NCBI GenBank assembly: GCA_963682025.1
Contig: OY821520.1
Location: 240,519,414-240,583,413 of the forward strand
DNA length: 64,000 nucleotides
DNA from: Cordilura impudica
Taxonomy: Eukaryota; Arthropoda; Insecta; Diptera; Scathophagidae
Reading direction: 5' to 3'
Position 1 is the first letter of the stretch. Each line of letters starts with the position of its first letter. Under the pieces are notes generated by a model, which made no database searches, had not been told where the DNA came from, and saw only the letters and a list, made by a program, of their open reading frames with translations. Of this stretch, positions 55,138 through 64,000 are shown piece by piece. A program made the translations under genes and the position numbers.

Positions 55138-56580
55138 TTAGCATTTATATTTGTAATTTTTCCAATTACAATTTTCCCAAATAACGTATGTAGATAGTTT
55201 ATTTTCTTCCCCCTTTGTTATATGATAGCTATTTTCAACATGCCATTTATAAATTTGTGCGGCAACTTTTCCCCCCTTCCTAACTTTACGTTTAATTCTT
55301 TGTAGGTGGTTTTCAAATTTGAAGGCGCTTATTTCATCTAAAGATCCATAAAGTTTAGCGTCCTCATAAAGATGTAACAAGGTGTGAAAATTATATGTAA
55401 GAAAGTACAAATCATATAATGTTGGAATCTCGCATACAAATGATTTTAACAGTTTTTCAGCACAAGAGTTATTATTCTTACAATCAATTTTATCTAATAG
55501 AATTCTCAAAGCCAAGGACAACTTTAAGAAGTGGGTGTATCTCTCTGAGCTAATAATTTTTTTCAGTATAAATGGTCCTGTATAAAGTATTGCCTAAGCT
55601 CTATTGCCTTCCATATATCAAGATCTTTCAAGCCTCGAGGCTTTCTCTGAAACTCTCTCGTTATGTTACTTCTATTAAAGTTTAATTCTCTTGAAATGGA
55701 TTCAATTTTCCAGGAAACTAAAGAAAAATATTCACCTTTTTTTTAGTCAACAAAGTTCGCATTACGCCTAAACATACAACGTGCATATATTGTAAAGAAC
55801 ACTGTGGTACTATATCTACGTTAAGCTTTTCTAATGGTGAAATGGACTGCCTTAAATGATGTTCCGGCTGAAAGCGATTTCTGAAGGAATCATTGCTTCT
55901 AACCGTAAACTCGCTTTCTGTCGGGAAAATAAGACGATGTTTAACCATTTGTCCTTTTTGTTCCTAATATAAAGGACTTTGCAGGTGCATCCATAACAAA
56001 ACAACGTACAATAATTTCGAAAAATTTATCAGCAAAAACTAGTCCCTCTTGCAAAGAATAGTCAGTTCTGTAATAAATTCTTCTAAAAAGTCAATTGCAC
56101 AATTTGGTTTTGAAGTTCCTTCATATACGCCAATAAGGAAAACATAACTTGATCCTACAATACTGGCAAGTATCGGCCAAACTTGCTTAGAGCTACTTTT
56201 GAATAGCGGTAGGCTATCAATACCGAAATCTAATGTAATTTTGTCTACTTTCCAATCACTAACTAACTAAGAAATCTGTCAAACCGCTTTTCAATCCATA
56301 GTGGATATATGTTCCTTCACCAACTTTTCTCTCAACAACAGAAGTAGGCGTTTTTAAAAGGGTCCTAGCATCTTTTGGGACTTTCATACCGCATTTTAAT
56401 AATAATAATAAAAGTGCATTAATTGTAACAAAACTTCACATTGGATAGCCCATTTAGCCAATCCTTCACACAAATTAAACTCATTTTTTTCACTTTCACT
56501 ATCTAAAGAACTGATATCACTATCACTTAAATCATTTAACTTTTCATCATAAAAACTAATTTCATTATTTTATTCCATCT
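55138..56580 (-). pseudogene. Transposase remnant of the CACTA-like element
   Basis: Minus strand pieces in order: near 56240-56060, ITLDFGIDSLPLFKSSSKQV, then WPILASIVGSSYVFLIGVYE; 55948-55740, LEKLNVDIVPQCSLQYMHVV then CLGVMRTLL; 55521-55138, LYFLTYNFHTLLHLYEDAKL, YGSLDEISAFKFENHLQRIK and RKVR. The D/GLPLFKSS, YMHlvCLGVmr.LL and H.L.HL..D....G.LD..SAF.FEN motifs are those of a DUF4218-type animal transposase family. Frames are broken between pieces. Confidence 0.7.
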
Positions 56581-57540
56581 GCTTCTGAACATGTTCCTGA
56601 GAAACTTTTTTTTTAACTTTTGGAGATATTAATTTTTCGGCTTCTTCTTAAGCCAATCTTTTTATTTGTTTGGCTGACATTACCTTCTTTTATTTAAAAT
56701 TATTCACTTTTTAATTTATTTACTTTTTAATTTATTCACTTACTTAAATTGTAATTTATATTGATGCACTTCACACCACGATTCGACTGATATTAATAAA
56801 CAAAACAAATAATATTCAAATATTGGGCTTTTTATTAAAAAATAGTAAACAATGTCCCACTATAAACAAAAACGACAGCATAAGAAGCACTTTTTGATCG
56901 TCCAACTGTGCGAAATATTATTACAAAAAAAACTTTAAAAACAATCACATTTCAACCACCTGCGTGATCTATTTATGATTGCTGTGTATTTTGTTATTGT
57001 ATTTTTCAATAAATCACATTCTTAGCGTATGCAGGCGTCATTTTTGAGTCTTTTTTTTAAACGCGCAAGTGATTATTATTTTATAATTTGAATGCATCAC
57101 CTTTTACGCATAAGCGGGATTCATTTTCGAGTCTTTTTTTTAAGCGCCCAAGTGATTTTATAACTGTATTTTCAATAAATCACTTTTTAAGCATAAGCGG
57201 GAATCATTTTCGATTCTTTTTTTAAGCGTACAAATGATTGATCAGTTTTTGATCATCAAAACTACTCGAAGTAGGCTCAGTTAGGTGAGTTTTGACAAAA
57301 TGATCTTCCAAATGCTATGTGGGTAGTGCGCTTTAGTTTCTTTAAAATGCTATTATGTGGGTAGTGCGCTTTAGTTTCTTTAAAATGCTATTACACGACG
57401 TGTTTTTTACATATGTTCTGTCACTTTTTTTATCCATATGTAATTTCGTATGTCTGTCAAAATTGTCGTTTTACATACGATTCATAATTGTTGCATATGT
57501 ATTTTCGTATGACATAACCTCTAAATGTAAACAACAGCCG

Positions 57541-57895
57541 ATTTTTGATGTGTAAACATCTATACGCGCAGGGGGTAAATTTCTATTTCACAATACAATC
57601 ACAAAACAGCGTAACATGTGAGTTTACATGTTACGCTGTGAGCCGTAAGACAAATCGGTGTGACTTATGATTGTTTGGTGAAAAAATTATGATATAAAAT
57701 TGTTTCAGCTAATTCAACAACCCTTTACTGTAAAATGTTAAAAATTTCACAATATAAACGTATAACATATATGTACATAATTCAACAACCCCACATAGAT
57801 AACGCTTTCTGTTTGATTTTAAAAAAGTGACATAAAAAAATCTTTAATTACTAGATGTTTACACATCTCCCCTGTGGTCGGACTCACATGATTTT
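57541..57895. mobile_element. Short copy of element M6
   Basis: Ends GTGTAAACATCTATACGCGC and ACATCTCCCCTGTGGTCGGA, as at 3122-6632. The interior holds an imperfect palindrome CAGCGTAACATGTGAG / TTTACATGTTACGCTG (57608-57640). Confidence 0.68.
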
Positions 57896-58050
57896 TATTT
57901 AATTTGTGAATTTACATTGTTAAAAATAAAGTAATATATTATATATATTTTTTAATTGTTAATTAATATTAAACATTTTATTTTTCAATGGTGCGTTGTA
58001 GAGAAGAAGAAAGCATATATTTCAAAAATTCATAACTACACTGTATTCTT

Positions 58051-58091
58051 AATCGGACCGGTTTCTGGCATTTCAGCCTTCATCAGCGATT
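58051..58091 (-). ncRNA. Hammerhead ribozyme motif in a long hairpin
   Basis: Minus strand from 58091: AATCG (stem I), CTGATGA (58086-58080), stem II GGC/GCC with loop TGAAAT and an A-A mismatch at its base, GAAA (58065-58062), self-complementary ACCGGU, C58056 (expected cleavage site), then CGATT closing a perfect 5-bp stem I. A further 20-nt inverted repeat (58118-58099 with 58036-58017, 19 of 20 matched) extends stem I after an internal loop. Confidence 0.7.
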
Positions 58092-58270
58092 CATTGATGT
58101 TATGAATTTTTGAAATACAATTTATTTTTGTTTTAATATTAGTCATTTTAAATTTCTCTGTTTTTCTTTCGCCACAAGCAGTGTTGTATTTTCATATTTT
58201 TTGTCATGTCAAAATAGAACATGTTCTAATTAAAAAATTTACATGTGACTTTCCACATGAATTGTACATA

Positions 58271-58397
58271 TGCAATGTTTCATATGTATCACACGATGTG
58301 TACAACAAATTTACAGTACATATGTCAAAAAGACGTCGTGTAATAGCACCTTTAAGGTTGTACACATCGTGTGATATATACATATGAAACATTGCAC
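58271..58397. repeat. Inverted repeat of about 35 bp across the M7 border
   Basis: GCAATGTTTCATATGTATCA through ATGTGTACAAC (58271-58305) is inverted at 58358-58397 with a small insertion. It would form a hairpin with a loop of about 50 nt containing the right M7 end. Confidence 0.8.
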
Positions 58398-58663
58398 TTT
58401 CGGAACTAGTAATTTGGAATATTTTGCAAATTTTTTCCCTAGTTATAAAATTTGTCTGTTAACTTTACTAAGTTAAAAAAAAAAACAACGACGTACCTAC
58501 ATACATATTTCCTGTGTAACTTTTCTAGACTAATTTTTAAAATGGATTATTTGTTAATAATAGAAAATAAACTATTTTAATTTTATACATGTATATTTAA
58601 AAAATTCTAAGAGCTGTACTTAATTATTCATAAAAATTATAAAAATTACAAATGCAAAACTTT

Positions 58664-59660
58664 GAAAAAATACTACATTCTCGTCTTAGTGAATTTGTAA
58701 CGAGCAATTCTATTGTTGCTAAAGAACAATTTGGATTTAAAAAGGAGCATAGCACTACACACCAAATACACAAGATTAAAAATCAAATAATCACCAATAA
58801 AAACAATAAACGTTCAACGGTCTAATATTGTTAGATATTGAAAAAGCGTTAAACACCGTTTGGCATAATGGCCTCTTATTTAAATTTCTTGATGCAAATA
58901 TACCAAAATATGTAATGTATACTTATTTCAGATTTCATTCACGACAGAAGCTTTAAAGTTGCGATTATTAATGAAACATCAACTCCAAAAACCATTACCC
59001 AAAAGTCCCAAAATATATGAAAATTGCTTATTACGCAGATGATACTGCGTTAATTTCTTCAAACAAACTTACAAGTGCACTCCTGAAGAAAATGGAGAAG
59101 GGTCTTGTAAATTGCAGTAAATATTTCCACAAATGGAAAATCAAAATTAATCCAAACAAGATCCAAGCAATAATTTTTCCATTCAAAAAATCTCCCAAAG
59201 GTTGCCAAGACGTCATCTTATTGGAAATAATACCATAAATGTACTTAATCATGTCAAATATCTCGGAGTTGTCTTGGACAAAAAGCTTACTTTTAAACAA
59301 CATATTATGGCTACGTCCCAAAAAGCTATAAAATCTTTTAAAGCATTTTGGCCACTACTAAATAGAAGGTCATTTCTAAACCACCAAAACAAAAATCTAC
59401 TCTTCAAAAGAGTTATAAGGCCAATATTACCATACGCGTGTCCTATTTGGAGTGACGCAGTCAATTGTCACCTAAAACGCTTACAAATTATACAAAACAA
59501 ATGTCTTAAAATGATATATAAAAAGCCCTGGAGGTATCCTACAAATCTTCTTCATGAAGAAACCGGTTATGAAAAAATTATCTATTTCATATCAATGATT
59601 AGTAACAATTACTTTGCCAAAATTGAAAAATTCCTCTTACCCACTAATAAGAGAATGTAG
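58664..59660 (+). pseudogene. Jockey-type reverse transcriptase C-terminal half, disrupted
   Basis: EKILHSRLSEFV and KEQFGFKKEHSTTHQIHKI at the start, stops near 58825, then IAYYADDTALISSNK (RT motif C, 59024 on), FHKWKIKINPNKIQAIIFP, a frameshift near 59210, HVKYLGVVLDKKLTFKQHI, and VIRPILPYACPIWSDAV to LHEETG. This order is typical of Jockey-clade RT C-terminal regions. Several lesions make it inactive. Confidence 0.87.
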
Positions 59661-59980
59661 AGAAATAACGTAAAATTAAAAAAGAAATCACCAAATTGAA
59701 AATTATATGCTTGCAGAGGTCTATTATTTCTAATAAACCTCCTATAAGCATATAAATATTTTCAGATAGTATTTGAATATATTAAATCGTATAAAGGTTT
59801 TTCCTCCCATTTTCCTTTAAAAATCATTAAAAAATAAAATAACTATTTAATTTCTTTAGATTCTATATATTATTTGTTGCAATATCTACATGTAAAAATA
59901 AGATCTCATATGTAAATATCAAATTTGTTAAAATATGTATGTAAATAAAGGAAGAATATATAATTGAATTGAAAAAAAAA
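58664..59980 (+). mobile_element. Jockey-type LINE, 5'-truncated, with 16-bp target duplication
   Basis: Flanked by ACAAATGCAAAACTTT at 58648-58663 and 59981-59996. Ends in a short poly-A (59972-59980). Coding begins mid-RT and is disrupted; the 3' UTR is about 59660-59970. Confidence 0.88.
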
Positions 59981-60220
59981 ACAAATGCAAAACTTTTATT
60001 TTTGCCTGCTTGCGATTTCTAACAAATTGTTCTTCCTTTTTTTACTTATTCGTAGAAGTGAGAAAACAAGTTACATTATGTTTTGTAAATTCTATAAGGT
60101 ACTCACCCAATATTTTAGTATTGCCAGTACATTAATAGGGCGTATACATGATTTGAATTCCCAAGATTTTGCTTAAATTTTGGAACTGTTTATATTGAAA
60201 TTAAGAGATTTTGTTTATAA

Positions 60221-60666
60221 GTCCCGGTTTACACATGAAATTTTTCTTGCTGAAAGTCTTGAGTGTATGGTGAGACGGGAGAGAAGAATGGCAGGGGGTA
60301 ACTACTTTCATGTACTCTGAAATACTCTTTTGTTTCTTGTGGTGAGACGGGAGAGAAGAATGGCAGGGGGTAACTACTTTCATGTACTCTGAAATACTCT
60401 TTTGTTTCTTGCATCGCAATTGTCAAAGTGAAGCTATTTTACGTTTTCTTTCATTTTTACGTTTTGTTTGTGTTAAGAAAGATAATAAATTGAAATAAAG
60501 TTAATTTTAATGAAATAAAATCTAAAATAAATAGATAAAATGATAAAGTAAACATGAACAAATCCTAAATTTCAATACAAAAATTTCAGTGTGTAGACAC
60601 GGATGAAAGTTTAAAAGAGAATTTCAAACAGTTTCAGAAAGAAAAATTTCATGTGTAAACCGGGAC
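60221..60666 (+). mobile_element. MITE family M4, copy b
   Basis: 446 bp, ends GTCCCGGTTTACACATGAAA, perfectly inverted at the other end; TAA on both sides (60218-60220, 60667-60669). A direct duplication of about 70 bp (GTGAGACGGGAGAGAAGAAT at 60270 and 60341) sits in the left half; the open frames there are shadows of it. Confidence 0.88.
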
Positions 60667-60669
60667 TAA

Positions 60670-61188
60670 ACAACTGATGCTGTAAACACAAAATTTCTAA
60701 TAAACACAAATTTTTAAGATTTTTGAAATAAAAACATTGTTTCCTTGATATATTAAGCAAATCAGAATAAAGCATCAGTTTTTAGAATTAATTTATTTTA
60801 TTAATTACAAAAATCAAAAACATATATTCAAAAAGATAACGAAAGATACAGAGAACATTACTAGTAGTTTAGTTCTAAGTTGTAATCACTTATTTTAGAT
60901 ATTTAATTCACTTTATATTTATCTTTAATTTTCGGCTCCTCTCGATAGTTTTTTGGTTTACACTTTTTTCTTAATGTAAAATTTAAATAGTGGAATTTGG
61001 TCTCAACCTAAAAAAATGTCACTAACACAGTGTTGATTCGCGAGTTTTTGACTAGATTTCGTGCAATTCTCAGCTAATGTTGATTATAAATTAATAGCAA
61101 AATAACTAAAAAAGTTTATTTGTAGATAAAATATTTTTCTTTACAATTACAGCAGTGTTATTAGTCATCATCAATAGCGATATATGTA
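60670..61188. other. Unassigned AT-rich stretch
   Basis: No ORF, repeat or RNA gene recognised. Confidence 0.4.
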
Positions 61189-62465
61189 CAGTCGGCACAA
61201 AAACTGAGTGCTCACCACCAACTTTAATTTCCAAATGAATATTTTTATTAAACATTTATATTTTGTCTAAACTTTTTTTTTATATTTTTTTATGTACTAT
61301 ACTGAAATGTTTATTATTATGTACTTTAATATTCAAAAAGAATTTCATAATTTCCAATTTTAAAACAAAAACAAAAAGTAAACAAAATTTTAGCTTCAAA
61401 AATTGAGTGCTCACTTGTACTTAATATTTGTTTTGCTACTTACTGGAGAAAAATAACGGTACTTTTAATAAGATATAATAAAATTGAAATATTAATCATT
61501 TTATATAAATAAATAATAGCAGTTTTATGACATACGTTGAATCAGATAGTACTTTTTCGGGAGTAATCTTTGGCATGCCTCCAAAATGAAAAGGGACTAC
61601 GGAATGCGAAAAAATATTACAATTAACTTACACGATTCCAAAAAATATCAATAAGGCAAATTTACAAAACTTACGCAAACGATAAATATAAAGTTTGGTC
61701 ACAATATTTCTGTAAATACAGTCCACAATGTACTCTATGCAGCTGGTTATCACGGTCGGGTTGCCAGGAAGAAACCATTCATAAGCAAGGCGAACAAAAA
61801 AAAAAAAAACGCTTTGAGTATTCTAAAACCCATAAAAAGAAGACGGTGGAGTTCTGGAATCGTGTTATTTTCACAGACGAAAACAAATTTAATAAGTATG
61901 GTAATGACGGAAGGTGTAAAGTGTGGAGAAAGGCCAATAAAAAATTAAGAGATAAAAACCTATGTTCCACTTTTAAACATGGGGGTGGCTCAGTACTGGT
62001 ATGGAGATGTATGAGTGCTGGTGATGTCGGGAATTTGCATATATCGACATTTCAAGGACCCATTTCAGCCCCAGTGTACAAAAAATTGGTCTGCCGCCAA
62101 AGTATATCTTCATCCAGGGCAATACCCAAAACATACTCCAAAATGGATGGAAACGCAACTCCAGCCTCCGGGCATTAACCCCATCGAAAATCATCATTTG
62201 GGAAAAAAGGTAAGATAAAGAGAAAGTCAAAGCTCTACATGAAGAATAGCGAAAATTCCAGCGCATCTGACCCAAAATTTAGGAAATTCTATTCAGAGAC
62301 GATTATAAGCCATAATTAAAAATAAAAGACCTCAAACTAAGTATTAAATTATAAAAATTTCTGAGTTCGAAGTGATTTTTTAAGAACAATCATAAGTGAG
62401 GACTCACTTTTTGAAGCTAATATTTTGTTACCTTTTTTGTTTCAAAATTGGAAATAAGTTCCTTT
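61189..62465 (+). mobile_element. Tc1-like element with long inverted repeats, damaged
   Basis: The tip CAGTCGGCACAAAAACTGAG follows TA at 61187. The segment at about 61350-61425 (TTCCAATTTTAAAACAAAAA, TAGCTTCAAAAATTGAGTGC) is inverted at 62385-62458, so the element has long or internal inverted repeats. The right tip is missing where the next repeat begins. Confidence 0.72.
61740..62275 (+). pseudogene. Tc1-like transposase fragment
   Basis: VEFWNRVIFTDENKFNKYGN (first catalytic Asp), VWRKANKKLRDKNL, FKHGGGSVLVWRCMSAGDVG and LHISTFQGPISAPVYKK. Beyond 62080 the second Asp/Glu region is decayed and frameshifted (ALTPSKIIIW in another frame stands where NPIE is expected). Confidence 0.85.
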
Positions 62466-62467
62466 TT

Positions 62468-63185
62468 TTACCCTATACCACTATGTGGTTTGGGTATAAT
62501 GACTTCGTGCTGCTGTTTGTAACAACCAAAAATATTTGACCTACACCCATCTTCAATTATACCGATCGAATCAGAATCACTATCTGATTCGATTTAACGA
62601 TGTCCGTCCGTGTGTCCGTCCGTCCGTCTGTGTGTCCATGTAAACCTTGTAATCAAACTGCAGGTCGCAAATATGAGTATATTTTGATGAAATTTGGTAA
62701 ATAAGCTTTTATCGGCCATAGGATGAACGCTATTGAAATTGGTGAAAATTCGTCAATGTTCAGACCTAGCCCCCATACAAATGACCCCTATGAAATCGAC
62801 ATAAATTGCCATAAGATCCAAATTATCATATAGATCTTACTCAAATTGGGTTTGTATGCGTTTATTACATCCATTAATGAGTAGTCCAAAAATTATCCCT
62901 ATGGGACAACCCTTACTCATAGGACCCATGTAGAGCTGCTTCCCGATCTGCACTTAAATCTATCAAAAAACACAAATATTACACTGATTCTTTTAAAATT
63001 TTGTGTGTATATATTTTTGAAAATACAAGAGACTTTACCAAACATGATCAGGATCGGTCCAATTTTAGGCCTAGTGCCCATATAGATATAGCATCCGATA
63101 TGAACTTTTTCATATCTGCAGCCAAAAAAATTAATAAAAATCCCACTCAAATTTGGTTTATCTTGTTTTCTATGTCCAGTCTAGA
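62468..63185 (+). repeat. Dispersed dipteran repeat with GTCCGTCCG tract
   Basis: Starts ACCCTATACCACTATGTGG, then GGGTATAATGACTTCGTGCT, a GTCCGTCCGTCCGTCTGTG tract (about 62616) and AAATTTGGTAAATAAGCTTT. The later part matches 4328-4795. The layout is common in intergenic DNA of higher flies; its class is not known to me with certainty. Confidence 0.75.
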
Positions 63186-63240
63186 CCGACTATAATTTTC
63201 TTACTTATTTAATATTAAAGTACATAATAATAAATATTAC

Positions 63241-64000
63241 CAAATGAGAGTATTGGACATTTATTTCGCAAAAAATTTATTATGGAACGTTCATGTAAAA
63301 TATTTATCTACTAAATTGAGCAAAATAAAAAACCTCCTAAATCTAATATGTCTCGTAATAAAGGTCCCCATTTTGATGCAGCACTTGAAATTTGTCGGTT
63401 TTTGGTCACTGGTGTTTTGCTACATGGAATAACAATTTATGGGTGGACGTCAAAGAAAAACATTAAAAAATTAGACACTGCCATTAATAACTGTTTTAGA
63501 ACTGCAACTGGCCTATTAAGATCAACCCCATTGGGGGCTGGATACAGAGACTTTTAGTTAATTTTGGAAAAAAGAGCAATAAGTATGGCGTCTAAATCAA
63601 TTACAATTTCATCTGATAGTCTTCATAATAATCTTTGGAATTATCTTTATCGCCAGAACATTGAACCACCATCTTGCCATTGCAGAAATCATCATGTTAT
63701 TAAGAAAATACAACATAGCCTTGCCTACAAAACCAAATGCCTCAACTATTGCTACCGCTTTCGCTAAGACGGACGTGGGTTTAAGCATCCACAATAAAAA
63801 TATCATCAACCAAAGTATATTCAAGAAAATTCTGCAACAGAAGATAAATTGTTTTGATTCTGAAAAGATACTTTACACAGATGGTTCCTTTAATAATGGT
63901 ATAACATCATATTCAATTGTTGAACAAATAAATCCATCGCAATTTGACACTGTTGTGGAAGCTCGTATGCCTGACCATGCGGGAGTCTTTTCGGCTGAAT
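63241..64000 (+). pseudogene. LINE 3' part: RT C-terminus and RNase H, continues beyond window
   Basis: RT thumb-like region GPHFDAALEICRFLVTGVLL, HGITIYGWTSKKNIKKLDTA and INNCFRTATGLLRSTP, then frameshifts. Near 63868 RNase H starts LYTDGSFNNGITSYSIVEQ (catalytic Asp), followed by VVEARMPDHAGVFSAE at the window end. RNase H after RT points to the I/R1/Loa group rather than Jockey. At least two frame breaks. Confidence 0.78.

Larger units (their letters stand above)
53563..57330 (-). mobile_element. CACTA-like DNA transposon with repetitive subterminal regions
   Basis: The right end read inward is CACTACCCACATAGCATTTG; the left end has ACCCAGTCAGCATTTT. Left subterminal region 53590-54060 is about ten imperfect copies of TTTCTGATCATTTTCGAGTC / TTTTCAGTCGTA; the right (57005-57250) has related GTCTTTTTTTTAAGCG units. 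Repeated subterminal motifs and a CACTA tip suit EnSpm/CACTA. Coding remnants for a transposase and a DUF4806-like protein lie between on the minus strand. Confidence 0.6.
57387..58347. mobile_element. MITE family M7 with nested element M6 and a hammerhead hairpin
   Basis: Ends GCTATTACACGACGTGTTTT and (reverse) GCTATTACACGACGTCTTTT, continuing to ACATATGT on both sides, about 30 bp of inverted repeat. The interior includes the short M6 copy and the inverted repeat with a ribozyme core at 58017-58118. No ORF. Confidence 0.7.

Noticed and set aside
62900..63195. Frames in the dispersed repeat resembling those at 4546-4761
   Set aside because: Similarity is due to both being copies of the same non-coding repeat.
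1..64000. tRNA, rRNA or snRNA genes
   Set aside because: No cloverleaf with A and B boxes or rRNA core was recognised on reading; a tRNAscan or Rfam run would decide.

Overview
This is eukaryotic DNA, almost certainly from a fly (Diptera, probably a higher brachyceran). It is very AT-rich, has short GT-AG introns, and carries dipteran repeat classes: Penelope-like, 412/mdg1-type, copia, Jockey, RTE, hAT, Tc1, piggyBac, foldback and TWA-flanked MITEs. No prokaryotic signal was seen. The only convincing host gene is an ABCC (MRP4-like) transporter on the minus strand at the left edge. Nearly everything else is mobile or repetitive DNA, much of it nested.

Layout. 1-8157: seven exons of the ABCC gene, all joining in phase, running off the left edge. 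Its 4.9-kb third intron holds a degenerate minisatellite interrupted by a block of nested MITEs. 8829-22460: a minisatellite with a unit near TTGATATTGAGAAAT whose arms flip orientation at the right end, with inverted ends, so it looks like a foldback-type element. It carries three insertions: a 5.3-kb head-to-head palindrome of two intact Penelope-like elements (11124-16455), a 5'-truncated LINE (about 17230-17966) and a nearly full-length but broken RTE-type LINE with an 11-12 bp target duplication (18629-22025). 22900-32500: LINE, piggyBac, hAT and Tc1 remnants and MITEs.

33158-44160 is a three-level nest, each level marked by its own target duplication. An outer hAT (TSD CGATATAC) contains a second hAT (TSD ATTATTTT), whose transposase is split by a 6.7-kb LTR retrotransposon with intact gag and pol (TSD ATTA). 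44690-45560 is a satellite of about 160 bp. 46900-47400 is a copia remnant with a copia-type internal-tRNA primer site. 47700-50720 holds nested foldback elements. 51460-53100 is a MITE followed by a BED-finger hAT remnant. 53563-57330 is a CACTA-like element with transposase and DUF4806-like coding remnants. 57387-58347 is a MITE with nested pieces. 58664-59980 is a Jockey-type LINE with a 16-bp TSD. 61189-64000 holds a Tc1 remnant, a dispersed repeat and the 3' part of a LINE with RNase H.

Most striking: hammerhead-ribozyme motifs can be read at four places. Two are the outer ends of the Penelope-like arms, one lies inside a MITE (51781-51821) and one is on the minus strand at 58051-58091 within a long inverted repeat. 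All have minimal self-complementary stem III segments (AUAU, ACGU, ACCGGU), as expected for dimer-type hammerheads. The palindrome arms differ by a 5-nt indel, so they are not merely a perfect fold-back assembly artefact. All identifications come from reading the sequence; no database search or folding program was run.
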